Assembly: GCF_000426465.1 (NCBI RefSeq)
Contig: NZ_AUFK01000009.1
Coordinates: 186,001-250,000, forward strand
Origin: Epilithonimonas caeni DSM 17710
GTDB taxonomy: Bacteria; Bacteroidota; Bacteroidia; Flavobacteriales; Weeksellaceae
Length of the DNA: 64,000 nt
Direction of reading: 5' to 3'
The translations under genes and the position numbers were made by a program. Every line of letters begins with the position of its first letter. The first letter of the stretch is position 1. Under the pieces are notes generated by a model. The model had not been told where the DNA came from and did no database searches. It saw only the letters and a list, made by a program, of their open reading frames with translations. Positions 48,212 through 53,636 of this stretch are shown in pieces.

Positions 48212-48340
48212 ATGACAAAACAAAGAGCACATATCAATGCTAATCTATGCGAAAGCCCATCAATAGATGGACTATTCGGATTTGAATGGATGATATGGAA
48301 TGAGGCGAAATGTGCTAGCTTTGAAAATTATTTACTGTAA
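48212..48340 (+). CDS. Possible 42-residue peptide on a short transcript
   Basis: A short frame with its own -7 element and terminator. The peptide is not recognised; it contains NLCESPS, then a Trp-rich part (EWMIWNEAK). The same RNA has a long-range stem: CAAAG plus AGCACAT (48221-48232) pairs with ATGTGCT, a 2-base bulge and CTTTG (48310-48323). The locus might therefore encode a structured RNA instead of, or as well as, a peptide. Confidence 0.35.
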   Translation: MTKQRAHINANLCESPSIDGLFGFEWMIWNEAKCASFENYLL

Positions 48341-48371
48341 ATTCGTAAAAATTTAATCAAAATACTACAGA

Positions 48372-48398
48372 AACGCCTCGATAATCGGGGCGTTTTTT
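48372..48398 (+). terminator. Rho-independent terminator of the small transcript
   Basis: AACGCCTCGA pairs with TCGGGGCGTT (one wobble), followed by TTTTT. Confidence 0.85.
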
Positions 48399-48625
48399 AT
48401 GTTTTTAGAGCAAAAATTATTTAGAATGAAAAAAAATAACCATAAAAATGAAAATAATTTAATTAAAGATGAACCAATAGTTAGAAAATAAAACGTGATA
48501 AGAAAGCCAATGAGAGACAGTCATTTAGGTAAAATAGATATCTGTAAAATATTACGGACAGGAATTCTCTGTTTTAAATTTAATATTTAATTAATTGATT
48601 TTCAGTGATTTATTTTGAAGGTAAA
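48399..48625. other. AT-rich stretch without a recognisable gene
   Basis: About 225 bases containing only very short frames. No tRNA, repeat or clear hairpin was found. Confidence 0.4.
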
Positions 48626-48657
48626 TTTGTGAATTCAAAAAAAACATATTTACTTTG
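48626..48657 (+). promoter_or_regulatory. Bacteroidota-type promoter of the tRNA/Ro leader
   Basis: TTTG (48626-48629) and TTACTTTG (48650-48657) are separated by 20 bases, matching the -33/-7 layout with one mismatch in the -7 element. It would produce an RNA starting near 48664. Confidence 0.65.
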
Positions 48658-48722
48658 CAACCGAAAATTAAAACAACACGATTTTAATATTCCAAAAACA
48701 TTTTAAAACAACAAGAATTATA

Positions 48723-48848
48723 ATGAAACAATTACATCACATAGCTGATCAATATTCAAGACTGCACGGCGAAGAGCCGAAAGGATTGGTATGTATTCTT
48801 GGGAGTGAATTTGTGGAGAAAAGGTGCTTATATAAATGGGTCAGCTAA
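48723..48848 (+). CDS. Possible 41-residue leader peptide upstream of the tRNA array
   Basis: ATG frame encoding a peptide with His-His (5-6), LHGEEPKG and two Cys. It is preceded by a promoter and followed 24 bases later by a terminator that abuts tRNA-His. This geometry is that of an attenuation leader. The peptide is not recognised from other proteins and could also be coincidental. Confidence 0.35.
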   Translation: MKQLHHIADQYSRLHGEEPKGLVCILGSEFVEKRCLYKWVS

Positions 48849-48872
48849 TGGACTGACACGTCAAAAATATAG

Positions 48873-48901
48873 AGCGCCTCCCAAAAAGAGGCGCTTTTTT
48901 T
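48873..48901 (+). terminator. Terminator directly before tRNA-His (possible attenuator)
   Basis: AGCGCCTC pairs perfectly with GAGGCGCT, followed by seven T. The T run ends 3 bases before tRNA-His, leaving no room for a separate tRNA promoter, so downstream RNA would need read-through. Confidence 0.8.
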
Positions 48902-48903
48902 AT

Positions 48904-48975
48904 GGTTTCTTTAGCTTATTTGGTAAAGCATCGGTTTGTGGTACCGGAGAACAGGGTTCGATTCCCGGAGAAACC
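48904..48975 (+). tRNA. tRNA-His(GUG)
   Basis: Folds as a cloverleaf with the extra 5' G-1 (48904) opposite C73, an acceptor stem GTTTCTT/GAGAAAC, D arm TAGCTTATTTGGTAAAGCA and an anticodon loop TTGTGGT in the stem CGGT/ACCG. The T arm loop is TTCGATT. CCA is not encoded; the next bases are CAA. G-1:C73 is the His identity feature. Confidence 0.88.
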
Positions 48976-49039
48976 CAAGTATTCGTGAATACCATAAACG
49001 AAATATAAGATTAATGAACAATCCTTCTGAGATTACAAA

Positions 49040-49099
49040 AGATTCACGGAAAAAATTTGGCTACGACTGTCTCTCGGAAAAGAATTTTGAAGTGAATCT
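49040..49099 (+). ncRNA. Hairpin 5 bases upstream of tRNA-Pro
   Basis: AGATTCAC (49040-49047) pairs perfectly with GTGAATCT (49092-49099), and inside it AAAATT pairs with AATTTT. It may be a processing or folding element of the primary transcript. Confidence 0.4.
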
Positions 49100-49104
49100 G
49101 AAAA

Positions 49105-49176
49105 CTGGAAAGATAACGGTGGTTGTTTACCCGCCTTGGACGCGGGAGGTCATAGGTTCGAATCCTATTTTCCAGA
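49105..49176 (+). tRNA. tRNA-Pro(UGG), unusual D arm
   Basis: Acceptor CTGGAAA/TTTCCAG, A73, anticodon stem CCCGC/GCGGG with loop CTTGGAC, T arm ATAGG-TTCGAAT-CCTAT. C1:G72 and A73 are Pro features. Odd points: base 8 is G instead of U, and the D stem is only about three pairs (AAC/GTT). It may be a divergent or tRNA-like copy. Confidence 0.75.
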
Positions 49177-49181
49177 CAATT

Positions 49182-49253
49182 GCTCCATTCGTCTAATGGT
49201 TAGGACGTCTGCCTTTCGAGCAGAGAACAAGGGTTCGATTCCCTTATGGAGTA
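49182..49253 (+). tRNA. tRNA-Glu(UUC)
   Basis: Acceptor GCTCCAT/ATGGAGT with a G1-U72 wobble, D stem GTCT/GGAC, anticodon loop CTTTCGA in stem TCTGC/GCAGA, T arm AAGGG-TTCGATT-CCCTT, A73. It starts 5 bases after tRNA-Pro. Confidence 0.85.
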
Positions 49254-49286
49254 CAATTAATTAATGTTAATTGTTTCAAAGAGAGA

Positions 49287-49355
49287 AAGAAAAGGTTTGT
49301 CAAGAGCAGGAGTTCTTTAAACAAAACACAAATTACAATAGACAGACTTTTTCTT
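49287..49355 (+). ncRNA. Inter-tRNA hairpin 1 (15-bp stem)
   Basis: AAGAAAAGGTTTGTC (49287-49301) pairs completely with GACAGACTTTTTCTT (49341-49355), including two G-U pairs, around a 39-base loop. Its loop contains GCAGGAGTTCTT and AAATTACA, both nearly repeated in hairpin 2. The shared loop and changed but still paired stem suggest a real RNA family. Confidence 0.55.
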
Positions 49356-49418
49356 AACTCGAAATTAAAATGTAATTGAGAAATCTATTATCGTTCATCG
49401 ATTATTATTTATAAAACT

Positions 49419-49500
49419 GATGGTTCGCCGAAGTGGGAGAGTCGGGGCGGTCTGCAACACCGTTGTGAAAACTGAGTGGGTTCGAATCCCATCGCCATCT
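49419..49500 (+). tRNA. tRNA-Cys(GCA)-like RNA with enlarged variable region
   Basis: Acceptor GATGGTT/CGCCATC (last pair mismatched), D stem CCGA/TCGG, anticodon loop CTGCAAC in GCGGT/ACCGT, T arm GTGGG-TTCGAAT-CCCAT. Between anticodon and T stems there are 12 bases instead of the usual 4-5 for tRNA-Cys. It may be a divergent tRNA or a tRNA-like RNA. Confidence 0.7.
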
Positions 49501-49526
49501 CAAATAATTAAAATGAGATTAGTTCC

Positions 49527-49603
49527 GAAGAAAAAGTGAAGTTTGTCGAGCGCAGAAGTTCTTACATCAAACCAAAAATTACAGACAGGCTTTATTTTTC
49601 TTC
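49527..49603 (+). ncRNA. Inter-tRNA hairpin 2 (20-bp stem)
   Basis: Positions 49527-49547 pair with 49584-49603 over 20 bp with one bulged A, around a 36-base loop. The loop has GCAGAAGTTCTT and AAATTACA as in hairpin 1. The stem contains several wobble and exchanged pairs relative to hairpin 1, an indication of conserved structure. Confidence 0.6.
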
Positions 49604-49644
49604 AAAAAAATAGTTGGATAAAATTACTTATCAACTTTCAATCT

Positions 49645-49718
49645 GCGGGGATGGCGGAACTGGCAGACGCACTTGATTTAGGTTCAAGAAATTGAGGGTT
49701 CGACTCCCTCTCTCCGTA
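49645..49718 (+). tRNA. tRNA-Leu(UAG)-like RNA with a short variable loop
   Basis: Acceptor GCGGGGA/TCTCCGT (G1-U72), Leu-type D arm (GGCGGAACTGGCAGACGCA), anticodon loop TTTAGGT in CTTGA/TCAAG, T arm GAGGG-TTCGACT-CCCTC, A73. The variable region is only 5 bases (AAATT), whereas bacterial tRNA-Leu normally has a long class II arm. It is followed 46 bases later by the YkuK-family gene. Confidence 0.75.
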
Positions 49719-49764
49719 CTTCAATTTAACAATTAAACAAAACAAATTCAAAAATGTAGAAAAA

Positions 49765-50250
49765 ATGGAAACGCAACAACAACTATGGCAGAATATGACT
49801 GGAAAGATTTTCCAAAACGCTATCACGACATTGGTAGAAGAAGCCATCATCCGCGAACTAGCCAACGGACACCGACTGAAAGTTTGTGTGGGTTCAGATT
49901 CTCACGTTTACGGTAATACAATCAGTTATGCAACGGCAGTTGTTGTTATTCGTGAGGGAAAAGGAGCGTTTACATTTATCAGAAAACAAAGAGAAATTCA
50001 AACAATCAGTATCAAAGAACGAATGCTGAACGAGGTTAACAAATCTGTAGAAATCGCTTACACAATCTGTTCTATTTTGGAAACTTATAATGTGGAAATG
50101 GAAGTTCACGCCGATATCAACACAGACCCAGACTTCAAATCCAATGTCGCTTTGAAAGATGCAATGGGCTACATTTTGGGAATGGGCTACACTTTTAAGG
50201 CAAAACCATTTGCATTCGCAAGTTCCAACTGTGCTGATATGATGGTATAA
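49765..50250 (+). CDS. YkuK-family (DUF458) RNase H-like protein
   Basis: 161 residues with an RNase H-like fold pattern: first strand KVCVGSDSHVYG with the acidic residue, EVHADINTDPD with more acidic residues, and a closing FASSNCADMMV. The family is predicted to be a nuclease, but activity is not established. It starts just after tRNA-Leu and lies 17 bases before the exonuclease gene, so the tRNAs, this gene and the exonuclease likely share a message. Confidence 0.8.
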   Translation: METQQQLWQNMTGKIFQNAITTLVEEAIIRELANGHRLKVCVGSDSHVYGNTISYATAVVVIREGKGAFTFIRKQREIQTISIKERMLNEVNKSVEIAYTICSILETYNVEMEVHADINTDPDFKSNVALKDAMGYILGMGYTFKAKPFAFASSNCADMMV

Positions 50251-50267
50251 CAATAAATTTAATAACT

Positions 50268-50816
50268 ATGAAAACAACAGATAAAATATTAATTATAGAC
50301 CTCGAAGCCACGTGTTGGAATGACCGACCGCCGAGAGGACAGGAAAGTGAAATCATAGAAATCGGAGTTTGTATTATGGATACAAAAACTGGTAAGATTT
50401 CGCAAAACGAGGGAATTTTAGTAAAACCTCAATACTCAAAAGTGAGTCCGTTTTGTACGGAACTGACTTCCATTACACAAGAAATGCTTGATGAAGAAGG
50501 TGTTTTGCTGGAAGATGCTCTAGGTATTCTAAGAGAAAATTATGAATCCGAGGATTTGACTTGGGCAAGCTATGGAAACTACGATTTGAATATGCTTCAA
50601 AATCAGGCAAGAAAATTCAAGGCTGATTATCCTTTGAGCTATGACCACATTAATGTGAAAACTTTATTCGCTGAACTGCATCCAATCAGAAAAAGTGTAG
50701 GAATGGATAGGGCATTGAAAGAATTGAAATTCCCTTTGGAAGGAATCCATCACAGAGGAGTTGATGATGTGAAGAATATCGCCAAGATTCTATTTTGGTG
50801 CCTGCAAAGAGCTTAA
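50268..50816 (+). CDS. DEDDh 3'-5' exonuclease (KapD/ERI-1-like)
   Basis: 182 residues, single exonuclease domain. Exo I DLEATCWND (Asp and Glu ligands), Exo II ASYGNYDLNML and Exo III HHRGVDDVKN (His and Asp) are all intact, so it should be an active Mg2+-dependent 3'-5' exonuclease. DEDDh enzymes of this type trim RNA. It precedes the TROVE gene, which fits a role in processing Ro-bound RNA (inference). Confidence 0.88.
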   Translation: MKTTDKILIIDLEATCWNDRPPRGQESEIIEIGVCIMDTKTGKISQNEGILVKPQYSKVSPFCTELTSITQEMLDEEGVLLEDALGILRENYESEDLTWASYGNYDLNMLQNQARKFKADYPLSYDHINVKTLFAELHPIRKSVGMDRALKELKFPLEGIHHRGVDDVKNIAKILFWCLQRA

Positions 50817-50882
50817 TTGCAAAAAACATCAAAATTTTTAGTAATTAATTTTACTACGCAAGAACATTGCGCAATTAGGTTT

Positions 50883-50890
50883 TTACTTTG
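50883..50890 (+). promoter_or_regulatory. -7 promoter element of the TROVE gene
   Basis: TTACTTTG, the same variant as in the leader promoter at 48650. It lies 61 bases before the ATG at 50952; the -33 part is weak. Confidence 0.5.
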
Positions 50891-50951
50891 CATCAGAAAT
50901 AAGAGAGAATTGATAATCCTCCAAAATGTTTTAACAATAAAAACAGTAATT

Positions 50952-52469
50952 ATGAAATTTAATTTTTTAAGAAAATCAAATAGAGTAGTAACCAACTACG
51001 AAGGTGCAGAGGCTTACACAATGACGCCTGCAGAAGAACTATACAGTGCTGTTGTTACAACAGGATTATCAAACGCAACCTATGAAAAAGGAAATGACAG
51101 ATTGGCGAGAATCCAATCTCTGATTCAGAAAAACGACCCGGATTTCGTTGCGAAATTGGCGGTTTATGCAAGAAAAGATATGTATTTGCGTTCGATTCCA
51201 TTGGTGTTGACAACTGAATTGGCAAAACAAGCTTCAGGTACAGACTTGGTAAGCAAAACAATTGACGGCGTTATCCAAAGAGCTGACGAAATCACAGAAT
51301 TGTTGGCGTATTATCAATTGGCAAACGAAAGAACCGAAACGAAAAAACTGAACAGGCTTTCAAAACAAATCCAAAAAGGTTTGGTGAAATCTTTCAACAA
51401 ATTTGATGAATACCAGTTCGCAAAATACAACAGAAAAGCGGAAGTAACTTTGAAAGATGCTTTGTTCTTGGTTCACCCAAAAGCAAAAGATGAAAATCAA
51501 CAAGCAATTTTCAACAAAATCATAAACGACTCGTTGGAAACACCTTACACTTGGGAAGTTGAACTTTCGGCTTTGGGTCAGACTAAATTTGCCGATGATG
51601 CAGAAAGAAAATCAGCTTTCAAAAACAAATGGGAAGAACTGATTTTCAGCAGCAAATTGGGTTATATGGCAACATTGAGAAACCTTAGAAATATCTTGGA
51701 GGCCAACGTTTCTTCCGATGCGATTTATAAAGTTTGCAATTATTTGTCGGATGAAAAAGCGGTTATAAACTCAAAACAATTGCCATTCAGGTTTTTGTCG
51801 GCGTACAGGGAATTGAAAAACAGCGATTCAAAATACACTTCGTCGATCTTGGAAGCATTGGAAGATGCGGTAATGGTGAGTGCAAAAAACATCAGAGGAT
51901 TTGGCTTCGAAAGTTCGGTGGTGATTGCGACAGACGTTTCCGGTTCGATGCAGAAAGCAATTTCTCCAAAATCTAAAGTATTGTTGTACGATATCGGTCT
52001 GCTGATGGCGATGATGTTGCAGTCGCAGTGCAAAAACGTGATTACAGGTATGTTTGGTGACATTTGGAAAATAGTTCCGATGCCGAAAAATGGTATCCTG
52101 AGAAACGTAGATGCGTTTTACAAAAGAGAAGGTGAAGTTGGTTATTCCACAAACGGTTATCTTGTGATCGAGGATTTAATCAGAAGAAATGAAAAAGTGG
52201 ACAAAGTAATGTTATTTACCGATACTCAATTGTGGAACAGCAACGTAACCAATGATTCTTTTGAATATTCCTGGAATCGATATAAAAAAATCAATCCAAA
52301 TGCGAAATTGTATATTTTTGATTTGGCAGGTTACGGAAAACAGTCGTTGGATGTCAGAAAAAATGATGTTTATCTTATCGCTGGCTGGTCCGACAAAATC
52401 TTCGATGTACTGAATGCTTTGGAAGACCGAAAATCTGCAGTAGAAATGATTAAAAAAGTGGTGCTGTAA
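50952..52469 (+). CDS. rsr: TROVE-domain RNA-binding protein, bacterial Ro60 orthologue
   Basis: 505 residues from the ATG that begins KFNFLRKSNRV; a longer frame from 50817 overlaps the promoter and is rejected. The N-terminal TROVE domain is a HEAT-repeat ring (about 20-315, with KLGYMATLRNLRNI at 235-248) that binds misfolded RNA 3' ends in its cavity and Y RNA on its surface. The C-terminal vWA domain has an intact MIDAS DVSGS (328-332). Four Y-type RNAs follow downstream. Ro in bacteria works with 3'-5' exonucleases in RNA maturation and decay. Confidence 0.93.
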   Translation: MKFNFLRKSNRVVTNYEGAEAYTMTPAEELYSAVVTTGLSNATYEKGNDRLARIQSLIQKNDPDFVAKLAVYARKDMYLRSIPLVLTTELAKQASGTDLVSKTIDGVIQRADEITELLAYYQLANERTETKKLNRLSKQIQKGLVKSFNKFDEYQFAKYNRKAEVTLKDALFLVHPKAKDENQQAIFNKIINDSLETPYTWEVELSALGQTKFADDAERKSAFKNKWEELIFSSKLGYMATLRNLRNILEANVSSDAIYKVCNYLSDEKAVINSKQLPFRFLSAYRELKNSDSKYTSSILEALEDAVMVSAKNIRGFGFESSVVIATDVSGSMQKAISPKSKVLLYDIGLLMAMMLQSQCKNVITGMFGDIWKIVPMPKNGILRNVDAFYKREGEVGYSTNGYLVIEDLIRRNEKVDKVMLFTDTQLWNSNVTNDSFEYSWNRYKKINPNAKLYIFDLAGYGKQSLDVRKNDVYLIAGWSDKIFDVLNALEDRKSAVEMIKKVVL

Positions 52470-52500
52470 AAGGCAGTGCTTTAATAACCACTATTTTTAG

Positions 52501-52577
52501 GAGCTTAATCCCGCTTTCCACTATATCTTTTTCTTTTTTGAGAAAAAAGAAAAAGGATGCCGTTGCAATCGGGGCTA
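52501..52577. repeat. Palindromic flavobacterial intergenic element
   Basis: Two related ends (TTAATCCCGCTTTCC and GGATGCCGTTGCAATCGGGGC) flank a perfect 13-bp hairpin, CTTTTTCTTTTTT (52527-52539) with AAAAAAGAAAAAG (52543-52555). This element type recurs in flavobacterial genomes as an isolated intergenic unit. It may also terminate rsr transcription. Confidence 0.5.
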
Positions 52578-52595
52578 TAAATAAAAACTACAAAA

Positions 52596-53048
52596 ATGAA
52601 AAATATAACTTTAGATTTTATAAAAGGAATTTTATATGCATATGCAGACTTAAATACTCCAAATAGTAATTTATCTTATGAATATGAAATAATCGAAATG
52701 GAATTAGAAAAAGATGAATCTATTTTTTTTAGAAATCAATTTCAACTTCCAGAAGAATGTTTGTTTATTATTAAGGATATTAACTTTGAAGAATTTCAAA
52801 AGTCTCTAAATAATTGGTTCTTCAAAAATGGTGAAATTCTTAATTTAAAAATCAATGAAAGAAGAGAAGATAATTACATCAAATTATTTTTCAATAACTT
52901 AAATGATTTGATATGTATTAAAGATATTAAAACAGTGGAATTTAGCCATACCAATGAAGTGTATTATGAATTAGGAATTTATTATGAATATTTTTTCATA
53001 GAAGGAGATAAGAATAAATATCTTATCTATTTTAAATATGAAGATTAA
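52596..53048 (+). CDS. Protein of unknown function in the Ro locus
   Basis: 150 residues, acidic, no signal or membrane segment, rich in Ile, Asn, Glu and aromatic residues. Composition is more AT-rich than the rsr gene, suggesting later acquisition. No family recognised. It lies between rsr and the Y RNA cluster, so its product may belong to the same system or be a passenger. Confidence 0.55.
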   Translation: MKNITLDFIKGILYAYADLNTPNSNLSYEYEIIEMELEKDESIFFRNQFQLPEECLFIIKDINFEEFQKSLNNWFFKNGEILNLKINERREDNYIKLFFNNLNDLICIKDIKTVEFSHTNEVYYELGIYYEYFFIEGDKNKYLIYFKYED

Positions 53049-53057
53049 TAAAAAACA

Positions 53058-53131
53058 AACCGATGCCGTAAGAAAAGAAATCCTTCGACTTCCAATTGAA
53101 AAATGAGTCTTTTCGCAAATTGCTCGGTTTA
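53058..53131 (+). ncRNA. Y RNA-like RNA 1
   Basis: AAACCGA (53058-53064) pairs with TCGGTTT (53125-53131). A bulge of TGCCGTAAG on one side and CGCAAATTGC on the other separates it from an inner stem AAAAGA/TCTTTT (53074-53079, 53109-53114). The loop starts with CTTCGA. The bulged lower stem with CCG on the 5' side and an ACTTG-like 3' side is the Ro-binding design of Y RNAs. Confidence 0.65.
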
Positions 53132-53136
53132 AATTA

Positions 53137-53219
53137 GCCAATGTCGTATATAAGAGTTTCTTCGACCAATTAGAATTTGAACTATGTTCATAAAGAACTC
53201 TTAGCTTATTACTTGGTTT
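53137..53219 (+). ncRNA. Y RNA-like RNA 2
   Basis: AGCCAA (53137-53142) pairs with TTGGTT (53214-53219). The bulge TGTCGTATA faces GCTTATTAC. The inner stem TAAGAGTT/AACTCTTA is a perfect 8 bp (53152-53159, 53197-53204). CTTCGA follows the stem. It starts 5 bases after RNA 1, so both may come from one transcript. Confidence 0.65.
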
Positions 53220-53296
53220 TATAAAATAAAAACAATAACCATAAAAACTTAAAAAAGTAAGTCTCTGTTTGATTTTTTACCTTACTTCAAAAACCA

Positions 53297-53369
53297 TCGA
53301 TGCCGTAAAAAAAGAGTTACTTCGATTTTCCATTGAACTAAAAAAGCTCTTTTTGCAACTTGCTCGATT
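53297..53369 (+). ncRNA. Y RNA-like RNA 3
   Basis: ATCGA (53297-53301) pairs with TCGAT (53365-53369), followed by a T run. The bulge TGCCGTAA faces GCAACTTGC, nearly identical to RNA 1. The inner stem AAAAAGAG/CTCTTTTT is 8 bp. The loop again begins with CTTCGA. A T run after the outer stem can act as terminator. Confidence 0.7.
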
Positions 53370-53385
53370 TTTTTAAAATAAAATG

Positions 53386-53523
53386 ATCAAGTGTCGTCTT
53401 AGAGTCATACTTCGATATCCAACCATTATGTCGCAGGTTCGATTCCTGCCTTTTCTCTCATAAAGGAAAAGTAGCTCAGTTGGTAGAGCAAATGAAAGAC
53501 TCTATAATTTATTACCTTGATCT
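53386..53523 (+). ncRNA. Y RNA with tRNA-like module (YrlA type)
   Basis: GATCAAG (53386-53392) pairs perfectly with CTTGATC (53517-53523); the bulge TGTCGTC faces TAATTTATTAC; the inner stem is TAGAGTC/GACTCTA (53401-53407, 53499-53505). Beyond it lie CATT/AATG as an anticodon-stem remnant, a T arm GCAGG-TTCGATT-CCTGC (53434-53450), an acceptor-like stem CTTTTC/GAAAAG closed by an 8-base loop, and a D arm GCTC-AGTTGGTA-GAGC (53475-53490). The T half precedes the D half, a circular permutation of a tRNA, as in bacterial YrlA RNAs. Confidence 0.85.
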
Positions 53524-53527
53524 AAAT

Positions 53528-53543
53528 AAAAAATATTTTTTGT
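53528..53543. terminator. A/T palindrome between the Y RNA and tRNA-Arg
   Basis: AAAAAATATTTTTT lies between the convergent Y RNA and tRNA-Arg. It could terminate either; the stem is pure A/T and weak. Confidence 0.4.
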
Positions 53544-53615
53544 AGCCTCACCAAGAATCGAACTTGGATCTAAAGTTTAGGAAACTTCTATTCTATCCGT
53601 TGAACTATGAGGCCA
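53544..53615 (-). tRNA. tRNA-Arg(CCU)
   Basis: On the minus strand: acceptor GGCCTCA/TGAGGCT (G1-U72), U8, D arm GTTC...GAAT, anticodon loop TTCCTAA in GAAGT/ACTTT, T arm CCAAG-TTCGATT-CTTGG, A73. The promoter element at 53629-53636 drives it independently. Structure is canonical, unlike some of the array tRNAs. Confidence 0.9.
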
Positions 53616-53628
53616 TCAATAAGATTAC

Positions 53629-53636
53629 AAAAATAA
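53629..53636 (-). promoter_or_regulatory. -7 promoter element of tRNA-Arg
   Basis: The minus strand reads TATTTTTG, a full TAnnTTTG match, 13 bases before the tRNA. Confidence 0.65.

Noticed and set aside
48936-49196. An 86-codon frame crossing tRNA-His and tRNA-Pro
   Set aside because: It overlaps two tRNA genes, has no promoter of its own and shows no recognisable protein pattern.
48904-49718. tRNA cluster as a prophage or integration site
   Set aside because: No integrase, phage structural gene or duplicated tRNA 3' end was found in the window.
50817-50951. Longer start for the TROVE protein
   Set aside because: The extension contains a promoter element and does not resemble the N terminus of Ro proteins.
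53401-53500. Two broken halves of tRNA genes
   Set aside because: The halves pair with each other through an acceptor-like stem and are enclosed by two further perfect stems, so a single permuted Y RNA explains the sequence better.
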